64,000 nucleotides of DNA from Chrysomallon squamiferum (taxonomy: Eukaryota; Mollusca; Gastropoda; Neomphalida; Peltospiridae): positions 11,656,574 to 11,720,573 of the forward strand of contig CM022677.1 of NCBI GenBank assembly GCA_012295275.1. Direction: 5' to 3'. Under the pieces are notes generated by a model. The model worked only from the letters and a program-made list of their open reading frames with translations. It had not been told where the DNA came from and searched no databases. A program made the translations under genes and the position numbers. Positions 36,226-47,729 of the stretch are shown piece after piece. Position 1 is the stretch's first letter. Every line of letters begins with the position of its first letter.

Positions 36226-36846
36226 AAAGTAACTCTGGAGAAACATCATGTGGAGAACCAGGGACATCAACATCTAGGAAACGGAAAGCAGAGGATGATG
36301 GATGCCCGGAGAAGACTCCAAAAGTTCGAAAGTCTTCCAAAAGTGACTCTGGAAAAACATCACAGAGCAGAAAGACCGGGGACATCAAGATCAGCATCAC
36401 CCACCACTGCTGAATCAACACAACAGTCTGAAACTTCAAAATGTGACTCAGGAGAAACATCACGTGGAGAAAGACCAAGAACATCAACATCAGCATTAAC
36501 CACCACTGCTAAATCAATACAACAGTCTGAAACTTCAAAATGTGACTCAGGAGAAACATCACGTGGAGAAAGACCAAGAACATCAACATCAGCATTAACC
36601 ACCACTGCTAAATCAATACAACAGTCTGAAACTTCAAAATGTGACTCAGGAGAAACATCACGTGGAGAAAGACCAGGGTCATCAACATCTAGGAAACGGA
36701 AAGCAGAGGATGATGAATGCCCGGAGAAGCCTCCAAAAGTTCGAAAGTCTTCCGAAAGTGACTCAGGAGAAACATCAAAAGGAGAAATACCAGGGACATC
36801 AACATCAGCATCACTCACCATTGCTGAATCAAGTTTACTGCAATAA
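36226..36846 (+). CDS. Repetitive Ser/Thr-rich exon with NLS-like blocks, one frameshift
   Basis: It begins after aactataatttcag. Two repeat types occur: a 33-residue unit (CDSGETSRGERPRTSTSALT then TTAKSIQQSETSK; 99-bp spacing at 36,442, 36,541 and 36,640), and a basic block (SRKRKAEDDECPEKPPKVRK) at about 36,275 and 36,690. The basic block resembles a bipartite nuclear localisation signal. A one-base shift near 36,365 breaks the first repeat from the rest. The frame ends in TAA at 36,846. The coding-like repeat structure and acceptor argue for a real exon of a disordered nuclear protein. No family is recognised. Confidence 0.45.
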   Translation, partial: KVTLEKHHVENQGHQHLGNGKQRMMDARRRLQKFESLPKVTLEKHHRAERPGTSRSASPTTAESTQQSETSKCDSGETSRGERPRTSTSALTTTAKSIQQSETSKCDSGETSRGERPRTSTSALTTTAKSIQQSETSKCDSGETSRGERPGSSTSRKRKAEDDECPEKPPKVRKSSESDSGETSKGEIPGTSTSASLTIAESSLLQ

Positions 36847-36897
36847 AACATAAAATAAAAATAGAAATAGTTCAAACAACAAAAAATATAATTTCAG

Positions 36898-37047
36898 AAA
36901 GTTACTCTGGAGAAACATCATGTGGAGGACCAGAGATATCAACATCTAGGAAACGGAAAGCAGAGGATGATGAATGCCCGGAGAAGACTCCAAAGGTTCG
37001 AAAGTCTTCCAAAAGTGACCCTGGAGAAACAGTTGAGGTGGTCTAGC
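36898..37047 (+). pseudogene. Second copy of the Ser-rich/NLS exon
   Basis: The intron tail (ataatttcag) and exon start of 36,226 are repeated here. ESYSGETSCGGPEISTSRKR then KAEDDECPEKTPKVRKSSKS runs into GETVEVV and a TAG at about 37,047. It arose by tandem duplication of an intron-exon unit of about 670 bp. A downstream frame (INCPVCSERFTIFVHTTRNG) is open to 37,260 but unsupported. Confidence 0.45.
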
Positions 37048-37737
37048 AGAATAAATTGTCCAGTTTGCTCTGAAAGATTCACTATCTTCGTGCACACCAC
37101 AAGAAATGGAAATTGCCACGTCTCAGAGTCAGGAAAGTCGGACGAAATTTTCCAGCTGGACACATTAACAGTCAGTCTGTTATCAGTCGTATATTTACTT
37201 ATCTATTTTGGAAAAACTTCTTTGCTAATAGAATTTTGTCTTCTACTAGGATATGAGTAATATTTGAAGCCTTACAACATCACTCTAGGTGTATTAGTTT
37301 TCCTTCAGCTGGTATGCATCTGTTATTTGTTTTTATTCTACTGATCAAAAATAGAAATATTTATTCATCTATATATTCTACTATATATTTTACTATTCTA
37401 TTATATATTTTATTCTGCTGCTATGGCTGAACTTAACTGTTTCAAAAAGTTCTTATTCTTATGTTCATAGTAATAATAATAATGGTGATGATGATGACGA
37501 TGTTGATGTAGAAAATGGCAGTGATGATGATCATGATGTAAAATATGCCATGATGATGATGATGATGATGATAATGTAGAAGACAGCAGTGATGATGATG
37601 TAAACGAGGCTATGATGATGACGGTGGTGATAGTAATAGAATGCAGATATTTATTTGTAAAATATTTATATGGAGTTGGTAATATCTGCCCTGGACAACC
37701 AAACCCTAGGATATCTACCCCTTGGACAAGTAACACC

Positions 37738-37780
<43 letters not shown>

Positions 37781-37782
37781 TA
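37738..37782 (+). repeat. (AAT)n microsatellite
   Basis: About 14 AAT units directly upstream of the ErbB kinase relic; it may have replaced the 5' part of that exon. Confidence 0.95.
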
Positions 37783-37812
37783 TTTTATTTTATTTTTTAT
37801 CTTTGTACACCA

Positions 37813-37890
37813 CAAACCCCGAATCAGGTGAAGATTACAGATTTTGGATTTGCTAAACTTCTTGATTAAAATGAGGAAGAGTGAGTGGAA
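37813..37890 (+). pseudogene. EGFR/ErbB-like kinase exon relic (DFG segment)
   Basis: The frame reads TPQTPNQVKITDFGFAKLLD, then TAA at 37,867-37,869, then NEEE and TGA. V-K-I-T-D-F-G-L-A-K-L-L is the activation-loop start of EGF-receptor-family tyrosine kinases, with the magnesium-binding Asp of DFG. In the family an N/E-E-x-Y sequence follows, and the first stop falls where a Tyr codon would be (TAT/TAC to TAA). The HRDLAARN catalytic loop normally upstream is missing, replaced by the AAT repeat. It is a dead fragment. Confidence 0.6.
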
Positions 37891-38447
37891 CACTAGTAAT
37901 TCACATTTCTTACTAATCAAAAAACACTGATAAATTGGTTCAAATTCTGATTTTAAATACTGAAGTTTAAATTCTGTTTTCTTATTAATAGGGAATATTG
38001 AAGAACTGAAATTCTGAATGGTTGAAATTCAATTTTCTTATTAATAGGGAACTTACAAACTGAAACTTGGAACAGTCTTAATTCAGTTTTTTATTTATTA
38101 ACTGGGAACGTTGATGTGCTGAAATTTCGAAAAGATTAAATTTGAGATGTTATGCTATAAACTGGAAAAATATGAGAAACGAAATTTTATTTTTTTCACT
38201 GTTTCAGATGCCAATCAATAATAAAATTACTTAAAAAAAAAAAAAGATGAATGAATGTGTATTGTTTTATAGTCTCAATTTTAACAAACATAGTAAATTT
38301 CGCTGTGATTGCTTTGAATGCCAGTCTTTAATTTTCTATGAGGTACTGCATATAGGGAAAATATTCATAACAAAAATCTGCATGAACATTTTCCCATTCC
38401 CTTGTTTATTATCATATCACCTTTTTCCACTAAATATGTTTTCACAG

Positions 38448-38519
38448 AGCTACTTCTCACAAGAAATTACTGAAAACAATTCTAGCTCTGAAATTCACCT
38501 AGGAAAGCCACTACATCAG
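38448..38519 (+). CDS. Candidate 24-codon exon, unknown protein
   Basis: A 72-bp phase-0 open segment (SYFSQEITENNSSSEIHLGK then PLHQ) sits between a good acceptor (aaatatgttttcacag) and donor (gtaaga). The sequence is polar and plausibly disordered. No neighbouring exon can be linked with confidence. Confidence 0.3.
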
Positions 38520-39328
38520 GTAAGAGATAAAATAAAACAGTATAAAAAAATTGTTAATGATATATAAATATGTATATCAATGGTTTCAATATGATCACAT
38601 AGAAAAAAAAAAATGACTAAAATTATTGTTAAAATAATTATCAAATATTTATGAAATGTCAGGGATAAAGTAGAACACCACATCTTTAGAGTTTTCAGTG
38701 GAAGGAGAAGAATTTTATGAAAGACAACAGGAATGATTTACATCAATTAACGATTTTGACAAACAAGATTTTTCTGGCTGTCATTTCATCAAAGAGAAAA
38801 TAACATCTTCAAATAGTAATAAAATACCAATACTATGTTTGTGGACAGTAAAAAAAAAAAAAAAAAAATAATGAATTACATACAGAAGTGCATGTTAAAA
38901 TTATCAGATATATTAGACAGAGAGAAGCGACATACTGACAGAAGACTCAAAACATTCTCCAGTTCATGATGTAATTGTATTAAGAGATGTCGAAGTTGGC
39001 AGAACCATCTGATCAGTGATTAAACAAAGAATGGATATTTACAAAATGTGCATTTATGAATCTTCTGGAAATGATTCTGGGATCATTGATTAGAATTGTA
39101 CAGTTTTTCAGAAGAGTCATTTTTCAATGTTAGATTTAAGTTCACATAAATAAATTGTTTTCTTAAAGGTCTACCTTGTTTCTTATCTTTGCTTTTAAGG
39201 CGTATTAAATAATTATCCTTTATTTTTGTTGCTTTCAGTTCAATAAAAACATATTTGTTTAAAGTTATACAATGCAAAAGTGAAAGTTAAATATAATATT
39301 TACATTACTCCTAAACTGACTGAAGTAG

Positions 39329-39730
39329 AAGCCACTGTTCAGAGGTGAACAAGAAACATCAGGAGCCAAAACATCGGCACCTTTCTTTGGATACGGCTAC
39401 AAAACAAAACCAAGCAGAACAGCACAGACAAGAAAGTTAAATTACACAGCCTTACCAAGAACAACAGTTACCATGACAACAATTTCAGACATCTACCATC
39501 AAGCATACAAATTCAGCAACCTTGTTCTACAACAAAAGTTTCAAAATTCTCAAAGAGCACTTGGGTTCTGGAAACTGTTCACCTATTCTTATACTGGATT
39601 ACATTATTCATCAGACAATGGTAATCATAATTTTAATACCATCAGCCATGAACATGAAAACTGTATGGCACTTGTGATAGTATTTGGCTATAAAAATATT
39701 GTCTTTTCATCTAACAACCATCAACAATAG
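39329..39730 (+). CDS. 133-codon open frame, unknown protein
   Basis: Open from just after TAG at 39,326 to TAG at 39,730, with balanced composition unlike the surrounding AT-rich DNA. It contains RGEQETSGAKTSAPFFGYGY, KTKPSRTAQTRKLNYTALPR and DIYHQAYKFSNLVLQQKFQN. A donor-like gtaatc at about 39,620 would give a shorter exon. No domain is recognised. Its length without a stop in AT-rich sequence is the chief evidence. Confidence 0.35.
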   Translation, partial: KPLFRGEQETSGAKTSAPFFGYGYKTKPSRTAQTRKLNYTALPRTTVTMTTISDIYHQAYKFSNLVLQQKFQNSQRALGFWKLFTYSYTGLHYSSDNGNHNFNTISHEHENCMALVIVFGYKNIVFSSNNHQQ

Positions 39731-39954
39731 ATATTCACAGGTTGCACACTTCCTGCCCTTATGTGACTCATAAATATCAGCACTGGGCAGACAACGGGTG
39801 CAAGCAATGAAAAATTTCCAGTGGGTTTAATAATCATTATAAATGATTACTTTTCATATTTTTGTAATTTTATCATTTGACCATTTAATACAAATTATTT
39901 GAAATTGCAGATACTCAAAGATTAAGGAGACAAGGATCCAATATACATGATGAA

Positions 39955-40003
39955 ATTCTTACCTTATTAAATTACCACTCTCAGCAGATGAAGTGACATT
40001 GAA
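39955..40003 (-). CDS. Exon-like segment with donor (copy 1)
   Basis: The minus strand reads VTSSAESGNLI and ends AG|gtaaga. A homologous segment with the same donor lies at 42,070-42,112 on the same strand. The duplicated splice-adjacent coding context suggests tandem duplication of a small exon. Confidence 0.25.
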
Positions 40004-40481
40004 CGGTTTTTAGAATGCGTTAGAAACATTTTATGAAGAATTTTAAAAATAAAAATGAAATTAGAATGTCATATTTAACAATGCTGAAAGCTTTTCAAAT
40101 TGTGGATTTTTTTTAAATATTATATTGTTTTGATTGTCAGTGTTGTACTAACTGGCTGAAGATTTAGAAATATAAAAAGGAACACATATAAAACACTACT
40201 TTCAGAGATGAATTAGCTAGTGTGAACATTTTGAAAATAACTTTCGCAGAAAATAAAGAGAAAGATTTAAGATGTCTGAAAGTGTTTTGATATTTTAATT
40301 TTGGTACCTGCTACACAACAGTTACATATTCTATCTTGCTTATTCTCTTTGCACCTACTGTACAAAACAAAAATAATAAAAATAAAAAGTAATATAAAGC
40401 ATAGGGGCTGACAGTTTCAAATATTTCCATAACCAGAACAAAACAGCATCATCATCAACAACAACAAGCTGTTACTACTAG

Positions 40482-40555
40482 TACAGACTTTGTTCCCTTT
40501 TGTTGGCACCTGTCATCAAAGAGATGTTTTTGTTGTCATCCAGAACTGGTACTGA
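40482..40555 (-). CDS. Candidate exon, weak dynein-heavy-chain-like motif
   Basis: On the minus strand a strong acceptor (gttttttctttcag) precedes PVLDDNKNISLMTGANKREQ then SLY and a stop. The V-L-D-D-N-K-x-x-x-L-M-x-G pattern resembles the AAA+ motor of axonemal dynein heavy chains (TVLDDNKKLCLMSGE). About 12 aligned residues are too few for a firm call. A gtgcca donor just after ATGACAG would make it an internal exon. Confidence 0.25.
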
Positions 40556-40973
40556 AAGAAAAAACAGGCAGTGTATGATATTAAACATCCATATTACAGT
40601 TTCAATATACAAAATTACATTAAACATCCAAATGTAGTTCTCTCTCATTCCCCTCAGTAAAAATGAATGTAATTTAATTTTTAAACAACTGCTACAATTA
40701 CATAACTATACAAAGACAGTAAGAAAGACAACAATGCTATAAGAATGTTTTATGCATCACTTAATTTTCTTTTTTCAAATGGAAGTAGAGAAAGACATCA
40801 GTGAAATCCAAGCCATCATTGCAACCATATGTTCATCTTGTGCATTTTTTATGACGTATTTTTGAAAATGTTTTATTTTTTTCTTTGTTATTTTTCCTTA
40901 TTCAAATTCTATAGTTTTCTATTTTTTTCTTTTTATTATTTTTTGTTTTGTTTCTATTAGTGATTGCTTAACA

Positions 40974-40976
<3 letters not shown>

Positions 40977-41022
<46 letters not shown>
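40977..41022 (+). repeat. (ATT)n microsatellite
   Basis: About 15 units. Another (ATT)n of about 16 units lies at 41,617-41,666. Confidence 0.95.
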
Positions 41023-41024
<2 letters not shown>

Positions 41025-41059
41025 TTTAAATATATATTTATCACCTGCCTTTTTTCTGA

Positions 41060-41143
41060 ATCAAGCTGGGACTTGGCTGCCAATCTGGTAATGGAGACAG
41101 GCTTCATGAAGAATTTTCTCATCTACATCACCAGTAGTACTCT
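41060..41143 (-). pseudogene. Exon-like segment on minus strand, ends in stop
   Basis: An acceptor (aatgtgtttcag) is followed by STTGDVDEKILHEACLHYQI then GSQVPA and TGA, after which exon-like sequence runs to a GT (ggcag|gtgata). Either this is a terminal exon or TGA replaces TGG. A 30-bp mini-exon at 41,490-41,519 (ttttttcag ... gtgagt) precedes it and joins in phase 0. Confidence 0.3.
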
Positions 41144-41614
41144 GAAACACATTAGTTAAAATTACTTAACTACACACATTTGTTACAATTACCAATTAAA
41201 AGATTGTTTCTTTTTCATTTTTAAAAACATTATTTTTCCTGTAATTCTGTTTTATGTTTCAGTTACAATTAGAAATGTGTATTATTCTAGCATGTGTAAA
41301 AATTATTTTTAATATTCTGTTTTTTTGTGAAATTGTACCCCGATTTTTTGCTAAAGTTCAAATGTAAACCTGGAGTTAAGAGAATTTCAATAAAAAATAC
41401 TGAAAAACAAAGAAAGATTATAATTAAAATAATGAATTGCCCCAAATCTTTCTCATTCAAAAGACAAATTAAGAAAAGTACTCACCTCCCTGCTACTGAC
41501 ACCATGACAGAACAGCTGAAAAAAAGAAGTTGATAAATGAAAGTTCTGGAAAAAATAAAATACTGTAAAATGCAGCTGATAATAACTAAAACAGCAACTG
41601 CCTAGTTTATTTTC

Positions 41615-41666
<52 letters not shown>

Positions 41667-42069
41667 TAATCATTTTTTGTCTGTAAGTAAAATTAAAGAT
41701 GACAAGAATGTGTAGTTACTAACAAAGTGAATAACATTCATCTCGAACTGAACAAAATTATTATCTATTGTCTAATCAAGCACTGACAATATTCTTTCCT
41801 TGATCAATTAATTACTATTGTGTTTCAAACAATTAGAAGATTTACATCTAGTAAGTGATAAGGATTGATCAGTTATGTATCCGATCTCTACTCAGTCAAC
41901 CTTGGATTGATATTGTAATTATACGGAACAGAAAAAAAAAAAAAATGGCTGACGTTTGACTGGTTACGATTAGTGAATTTTCCAAAACTGTTCTAGCACT
42001 GTTGCATGAACGCTTGATACTCCAAGAATAGGGCTACAAGAATCTGATATTTCTTACATGGTGAAGAAA

Positions 42070-42112
42070 CTCTTACCTTATTAAATTATCAGTTTCAGCA
42101 GATGAAGTGACT
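42070..42112 (-). CDS. Exon-like segment with donor (copy 2)
   Basis: Reads VTSSAETDNLI and AG|gtaaga on the minus strand, homologous to 39,955-40,003. See that entry. Confidence 0.25.
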
Positions 42113-42217
42113 TTAAAAGATTATAAGAATACGAACGGTCGTTTACTAAATGTTCAGCTACTTTATATTGGAACGTCTTCACAGCGCTTAATTGACGTCA
42201 CAAACCCCAGCAAAAAC

Positions 42218-42219
42218 TG

Positions 42220-42283
<64 letters not shown>

Positions 42284-42300
42284 CAAAATAAAATAAAATA
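42218..42300 (+). repeat. Poly-A followed by (AAT)n
   Basis: About 30 A then about 11 AAT units and an (AAAT)n tail. It might mark the 3' end of a retroposed sequence, but no body was recognised upstream. Confidence 0.85.
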
Positions 42301-42715
42301 GTGATACTTTTATGATATTAAAGTGTATTTGATTATTATAATCTTTGCTAACAATTGTTTTTAGCTGATATTCAGTAAAATAAAATATAGTCTAAGCACA
42401 TTTTAGATATTTTCTGAAAACAGTGCTAGTTAAAATATTGGTTAAACAGTGTAGTAATTCATAATTAATTCTGAATATAAGCTGAGGCCTGTTAGTTTAA
42501 AGATTAACCATAACACAAAATGTGTGCAAGTGCATGTGTATTTGTCTGTGTGTTCTTTTATCGAATATTTCACTCGGATTTCATTTTATTTTAATTTCTT
42601 AATATTAATTTTTATTATTTTTATTTTTTAATGAACGTCTTCATACTCTGACAGGAAAGGAAGTAATATTTTGGATGTGGCAGGTCAAAAAAACAACAAC
42701 GAAAACTGAACCTTT

Positions 42716-43140
42716 CTTTAAAAATGTATCATAAGAGATTGTTTTTTGTATTACCAGAGCAGAATGATTAATGATTGATTGTAATAAGTGAGGAACTTTA
42801 TCAGTTTGTACACAGTCTCAGGAAAAAGACAGAATGTTGTTGGTTTTTTGTACCTTTTCGGTTTCACTTTTATTTCATTATCTTTGATCATCTTCCTTAT
42901 TCTTTTTCTCTCTCTCTCATTATATTTTCTTTAAAAATGTATCATAAGAGATTGTTTTTTGTATTACCAGAGCAGAATGATTAACGATTGATTGTAATAA
43001 GTGAGGAACTTTATCATTTTGTACACAGTCTCAGGAAAAAGACAGAATGTTGTTGGTTTTTTGTACCTTTTCGGTTTCACTTTTATTTCATTATCTTTGA
43101 TCATCTTCCTTATTCTTTTTCTCTCTCTCTCATTATATTT
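42716..43140 (+). repeat. Tandem duplication of a ~213-bp unit
   Basis: The block from tttctttaaaaatgtatcat to ctctctctctcattatattt appears twice head to tail with only about three differences (for example taatgattgatt against taacgattgatt). The near-identity points to a very recent duplication or an assembly artefact. Confidence 0.95.
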
Positions 43141-43560
43141 TTCTCCCTGTCTTCAATATAAAAATTTCCATTTGAATCAAAGAACATCTTTAAAATACTC
43201 ATCTATTTATTTTTTGACATTTTCCTCCTGTATTTTTCGGGGATAATATTAAGATGAATCCTTGCTTTTAAAATTAAAGTTTGGTCTTTACTCAGAAAAC
43301 TGATGGAGTAAAAAAAAAATAAAAAAAATAAAATAAAAGATTTTAATAATGCGCGTCCCCTTTACGATCTTTAGTTGACTAAACTTTTTTTATTTCTTTC
43401 TCTTTGATCTTCTTCCTTTTTTTTTTTTCTCTGTCTCATTGTATCTTTCTTTCTGTCTTCATCGTTGTCTCTTTCTTTTTCGTTCTTTAAAAATACCATA
43501 AAATTCTATGACTATCTGTTTGAGAAATTTTATTTGGTAACTGTTTATTTTTTATTTCAG

Positions 43561-43742
43561 GCAGTGTGTGTAAGAAAAAACTAAATGGAAAGTGTTATAT
43601 GGTTGAGGAGCAAGAGAACATTTGGGGTATTTTCTCATCACACAAATATGTTAACACACCACACCCTAGATATGTACCTGCTGTCTTCTGTTCAGAGAAA
43701 TATCTATTTAACTTACACTTGTTGTTTAGATGTTATAATTAA
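43561..43742 (+). CDS. Candidate 3'-terminal exon, unknown protein
   Basis: It follows a strong acceptor (tgtttattttttatttcag), enters with two bases of a split codon, then runs 59 codons (SVCKKKLNGKCYMVEEQENI, WGIFSSHKYVNTPHPRYVPA, FCSEKYLFNLHLLFRCYN) to TAA. AATAAA follows at about 43,757. The Cys-rich, balanced composition is protein-like. No upstream exon can be linked and no family is recognised. Confidence 0.4.
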
Positions 43743-43913
43743 TAATGTTGATATTTAATAAAATAAATATAATTTTTTTCATTTTCTTGTGTTGCCTTGT
43801 TTTTAATTATTAATGCATTTTTAAGATAAATATGAATGAACTGTTATGAATGCAGTAAACATTTCTACCAAAAACTTTGAACACATTTCTGTAACAGTAA
43901 TCTAAATATTCCA

Positions 43914-44150
43914 ATGAAGAAATGTGTGAATGTTGTTTATAATTTTCATTACACTTTATTAATCTTGAACTCCGAAGTCCCAGAAAAACATGCTGTGTTA
44001 GTTAAGAAAGTGCACACTTCAGCATCAAACCTATCTCTGAAAATATATCCTTTTTCACAGAACATGATTACTGTAAACACTCACGTGAAAACAAATGTGA
44101 TTTCTTCAAGTGAGGATAATGTAAATTCTCTTAACCCACTTGATCGCTGA
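43914..44150 (+). CDS. Short open frame before a polyadenylation-like signal
   Basis: A 78-codon frame ends SSSEDNVNSLNPLDR and TGA; aataaaagacc follows at about 44,163. The C-terminal half is polar and protein-like, the N-terminal half less so, so the true start may be an unrecognised acceptor around 43,975. No family is recognised. Confidence 0.3.
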   Translation: MKKCVNVVYNFHYTLLILNSEVPEKHAVLVKKVHTSASNLSLKIYPFSQNMITVNTHVKTNVISSSEDNVNSLNPLDR

Positions 44151-44321
44151 CTGTAAATCATAAAATAAAAGACCTGAATTGATATAAGGAAAATGTTTTT
44201 ATTAGTTTGCGTACATTTCAATACAAATATTGAGTCCTTTTTTCACATTCGCAGTTTACAAAAGGCATTTTTCTTACACTTTCATATTCACAAAATAAAT
44301 TTAAATAGGATAAGTTTACAT

Positions 44322-44328
<7 letters not shown>

Positions 44329-44371
<43 letters not shown>
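44329..44371 (+). repeat. (CA)n microsatellite
   Basis: About 21 CA units. Confidence 0.96.
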
Positions 44372-44374
<3 letters not shown>

Positions 44375-44439
44375 GTATATACATTTTCCTCCTACATTTT
44401 TCGGTGATAATATTAAAAGGAATCCTTGCATTTAGAATT

Positions 44440-47400
44440 AATGTTTGGTCTTTATTCAGAAACCTGAAAAACGCCTTCAGCTAATATTACTGCCGTTTTT
44501 ACGACAAAACTGTGCGAAATTGTTTAACGTTTGTTATGAATTCACCAGTTCTCTGATCAAAAAAAATTCTAGGTCCCAGAAAAAGGAAATATTTTATTAT
44601 AAACGACATTAACGTTGTATTTTGAAAATTTCATATGTTGAATAATTTTGTAAAGTTCTCGTAAGATAGAAACTTAATATCTCCGCTTCGCATCGAAATA
44701 TGAAAATCTTCTTTCAACATTAATATTAATATGATTTCTCCCCCCCAAACAAAAATTAATGTCCTTCTTATATCCTGAAAAATTATGGTGTGTTAACATC
44801 AATAATAAGACTATACAGAAACGCGTGAAGTGCTAGATGAATATTGTATTTATTATTGTATTGATATTACTGAAAATTAACTCTGCACCTTTCAGTGTCA
44901 CAATGTGATACTTTGTTTTATGACCGCAGTAACATGACATTCCGCGACACAATTTACATCTCTCCCTACATGCAATTACATGATTTATCTAAAATTCAAA
45001 TTTATCAAATTATGCAATTAAAATATATCAGATTTTTTTTTAAAGTAAGTTAATCTAGAATGAAAGTCCATGTTTATTCATTAATATATCTGATGATCTC
45101 TAATTAATGTAATTTTAATGTCTCATATAAATAATACAGACGTTATAAAACTTGCGTCTTATTTTGTTATCGGTGGGTAACATTATCAGTGTAAACAGCG
45201 ATATTCTTTAGTTAACTGTGGTTTTATAAAAGTTCACGATTTCCCATGTAATTTATATTATAAATAAACCAATTAATTATTATTATTATCATTATTATAT
45301 ACTTTTTCAATTTCCTGTTTGTTTATATAGAAACAAAAAAATGTTAGCTTAGGTATCTATGTTGTGTGTGTGTGTGTGTTTATTTTATTGTTGTTGTTTT
45401 TATTTATTTATTTTAATTTAAAGCTACCGAATTAAAATGACAACACTAAAACTGCTTGACCGGCATCCTGATAAAGATGAGACAAGAATCATTTTTTAAT
45501 TTTTTTATTTGAAATTGTCTCAAATGTCTGAAATGCCGTCAGTGTTTGGCAAAAATGGAAAAGAAAAACAAAGAGGAATAAAAAGACGCCCACAAACATA
45601 AATCAGAATAGTGACATGGCTCATGCTAGGATGTCACCAAACAATTTTTGTTATGATAAAATTATTTAAAAGATGTTTGTATAGAGGTGAACTAAGTATG
45701 CTTTATTTTGTATACGTCTTTGAATGCAAAAGAACCAAATAATAAATTTTAGCTTTTAAAAATACGTTAGTGAGTTTTCATCAGAGTGTCTTAGATACAC
45801 CTGTCTTATTAGTTCATATTTGTCTTTCTGAATGAATTCATTCAAGAAAACGAAAACGAAAGATAAATTAAAAACGACGTTAAAATAATCTTTTAAATTT
45901 TACTTTTAAAAATAACAATCCAGAAACATGTTTTAAATTTTGTTGTAAAAGAAAGTAATAGTAAGTGATAGTAGATATGAAAGTCGTATAAAAATAATAT
46001 CGATTTAAACACTCGGAATATATTTATATTATGAAAAATTAGAATGTAATTAGATATTCTGTCTCGTCGACACAGACTTATTATTTTCATCTACATCCAG
46101 TGGTTATGAATAATAAAAGTTTTATTTATTTTATTTTATTTATTTATTTATGTATTTGTTTATTTATTTATTTATGTTTAAACTGTTCTACCCAGTGTTA
46201 CTACACTTGAAAAGTTTTAATGTGTTCCTTTCTTTATTTATGCACGATGTATACATCTGTCAGATTAGCTAGACAGTATTGCAGATTTTATATCGTAAAT
46301 CTTAAAATATTTAACTTAAAATTTATGTTAATGACATAGTGGTCTAAACTTTTGTATAAAATTTCAGAGTTACTAGTACTAGTACTAAAAAAAAGGAACA
46401 TATGTTAGTTAATTAATTTTCTCTGAATTTTGTTTCATTAAACAAATTTAGCATTTTTAATTAATTTGTTTGTGTCTGTTTTGTGATTTCTTACAGCACT
46501 GACTATCTGACGATACAACATTTCCCTATCCTCCTTCTTTACTCTTGTTTAGAAGTGTTTATCTTTACAGACGCTAACACAGTAGACATATACTGTAATA
46601 AAATATTTTATCACTGTTAATCTCCATGTACTTAGACATCTACCTAACAACATACATGTATTTGTCTTGACTCATTATTTCGTTATTCACATTTATCACA
46701 TTGAAAAGAAAATAATATTTTAAACTCTTTAATACAGTTTTAACCCCCCCACACACACACGAATATTAATAATCAAAAGAAATGTTACCACATACAATTG
46801 AAATTTCAGAAATATACTAAAACATATTTACTTTCATATGTTTTTATTTAACATTTCAGCACACCAGGAAAAGACACCCGAAAAGGTGAATATACCCTTC
46901 ATTTGATTAGTTTCTACTTTGTTATTGATAATTGAACTGATAGAATAAATATGCCAGTGCACACACACACACACACGCACACACGTTTTAAATGTTGTGC
47001 CATTATGAACTGTTTGATGGGATTATTTGTTGTATTAACGCATTCATATACGAGATATCTTAAACCCACTACATAAAGGAAAATGATTATTTATTTCCAG
47101 TTTCTCTGCGTTGTTGAAGATAAAAATGTGTTATTTAAAAAAAAAAAAATTCAGTCCTTGTTTTCAGACCTATATGAGACATTGTTAATGGACAATAATA
47201 AGCAATTTACTGTAATTGAGTTCCAAGCTTTGTGATTTTTTATATATTTATTATGATTATTATTATTGTTGTTGTTTTATTTATGAGTTACTTGACATTT
47301 CTTATGTTTTAAAGTTCTGTTTATTATGTTAGTAGAAGAACTACAAATGTACAGTATAATACATCATTTTTTTTCATTGAATACAGAAGCATTCACATCA

Positions 47401-47580
47401 TTTCTGGACCATTTTGTCCTAGATGGCTAATTTTCTTCAGTTCCACTAACTTTTTTTTTTTCAATCTTCGGAAAACTGTGTGTAATGGTATTTTAAACAT
47501 TTCTAGTTTGTTTTGTTGTTACAAACAAGTCTGGAAGAATTAAAAAAGAAGGATGCAAGCAAGGCAGATCAAAAATTGTT
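44440..47580. other. AT-rich stretch without a recognised gene
   Basis: Short microsatellites ((TG)n at 45,363, (TTTA)n at 46,130, (CA)n at 46,960). A possible 25-bp mini-exon (acaccaggaaaagacacccg at about 46,861-46,884) lies between a good acceptor and gtgaat. Nothing can be linked into a gene. Confidence 0.5.
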
Positions 47581-47589
47581 CTCAGTTTC

Positions 47590-47729
47590 CCTTCTTTTTT
47601 TAAATATTTACTGTCAGATTTAATTTATTTATTTACATTTTGTTTTGTTTTGGTGTACTTCCTTCTTATTATTATTATTACTACTACTCCTTTTTATTGC
47701 TATTATGTTTTATTTTGTATTATTATTTT
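47590..47729 (+). repeat. Direct repeat (copy at 63,690-63,830), ending at the N gap
   Basis: The sequence from gtttcccttctttt through ttacattttgttttgttttg, the ctactact run and tattatgttttat matches 63,690-63,830 in the same orientation with small indels. The similarity is cut off by the gap at 47,730. Confidence 0.75.
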
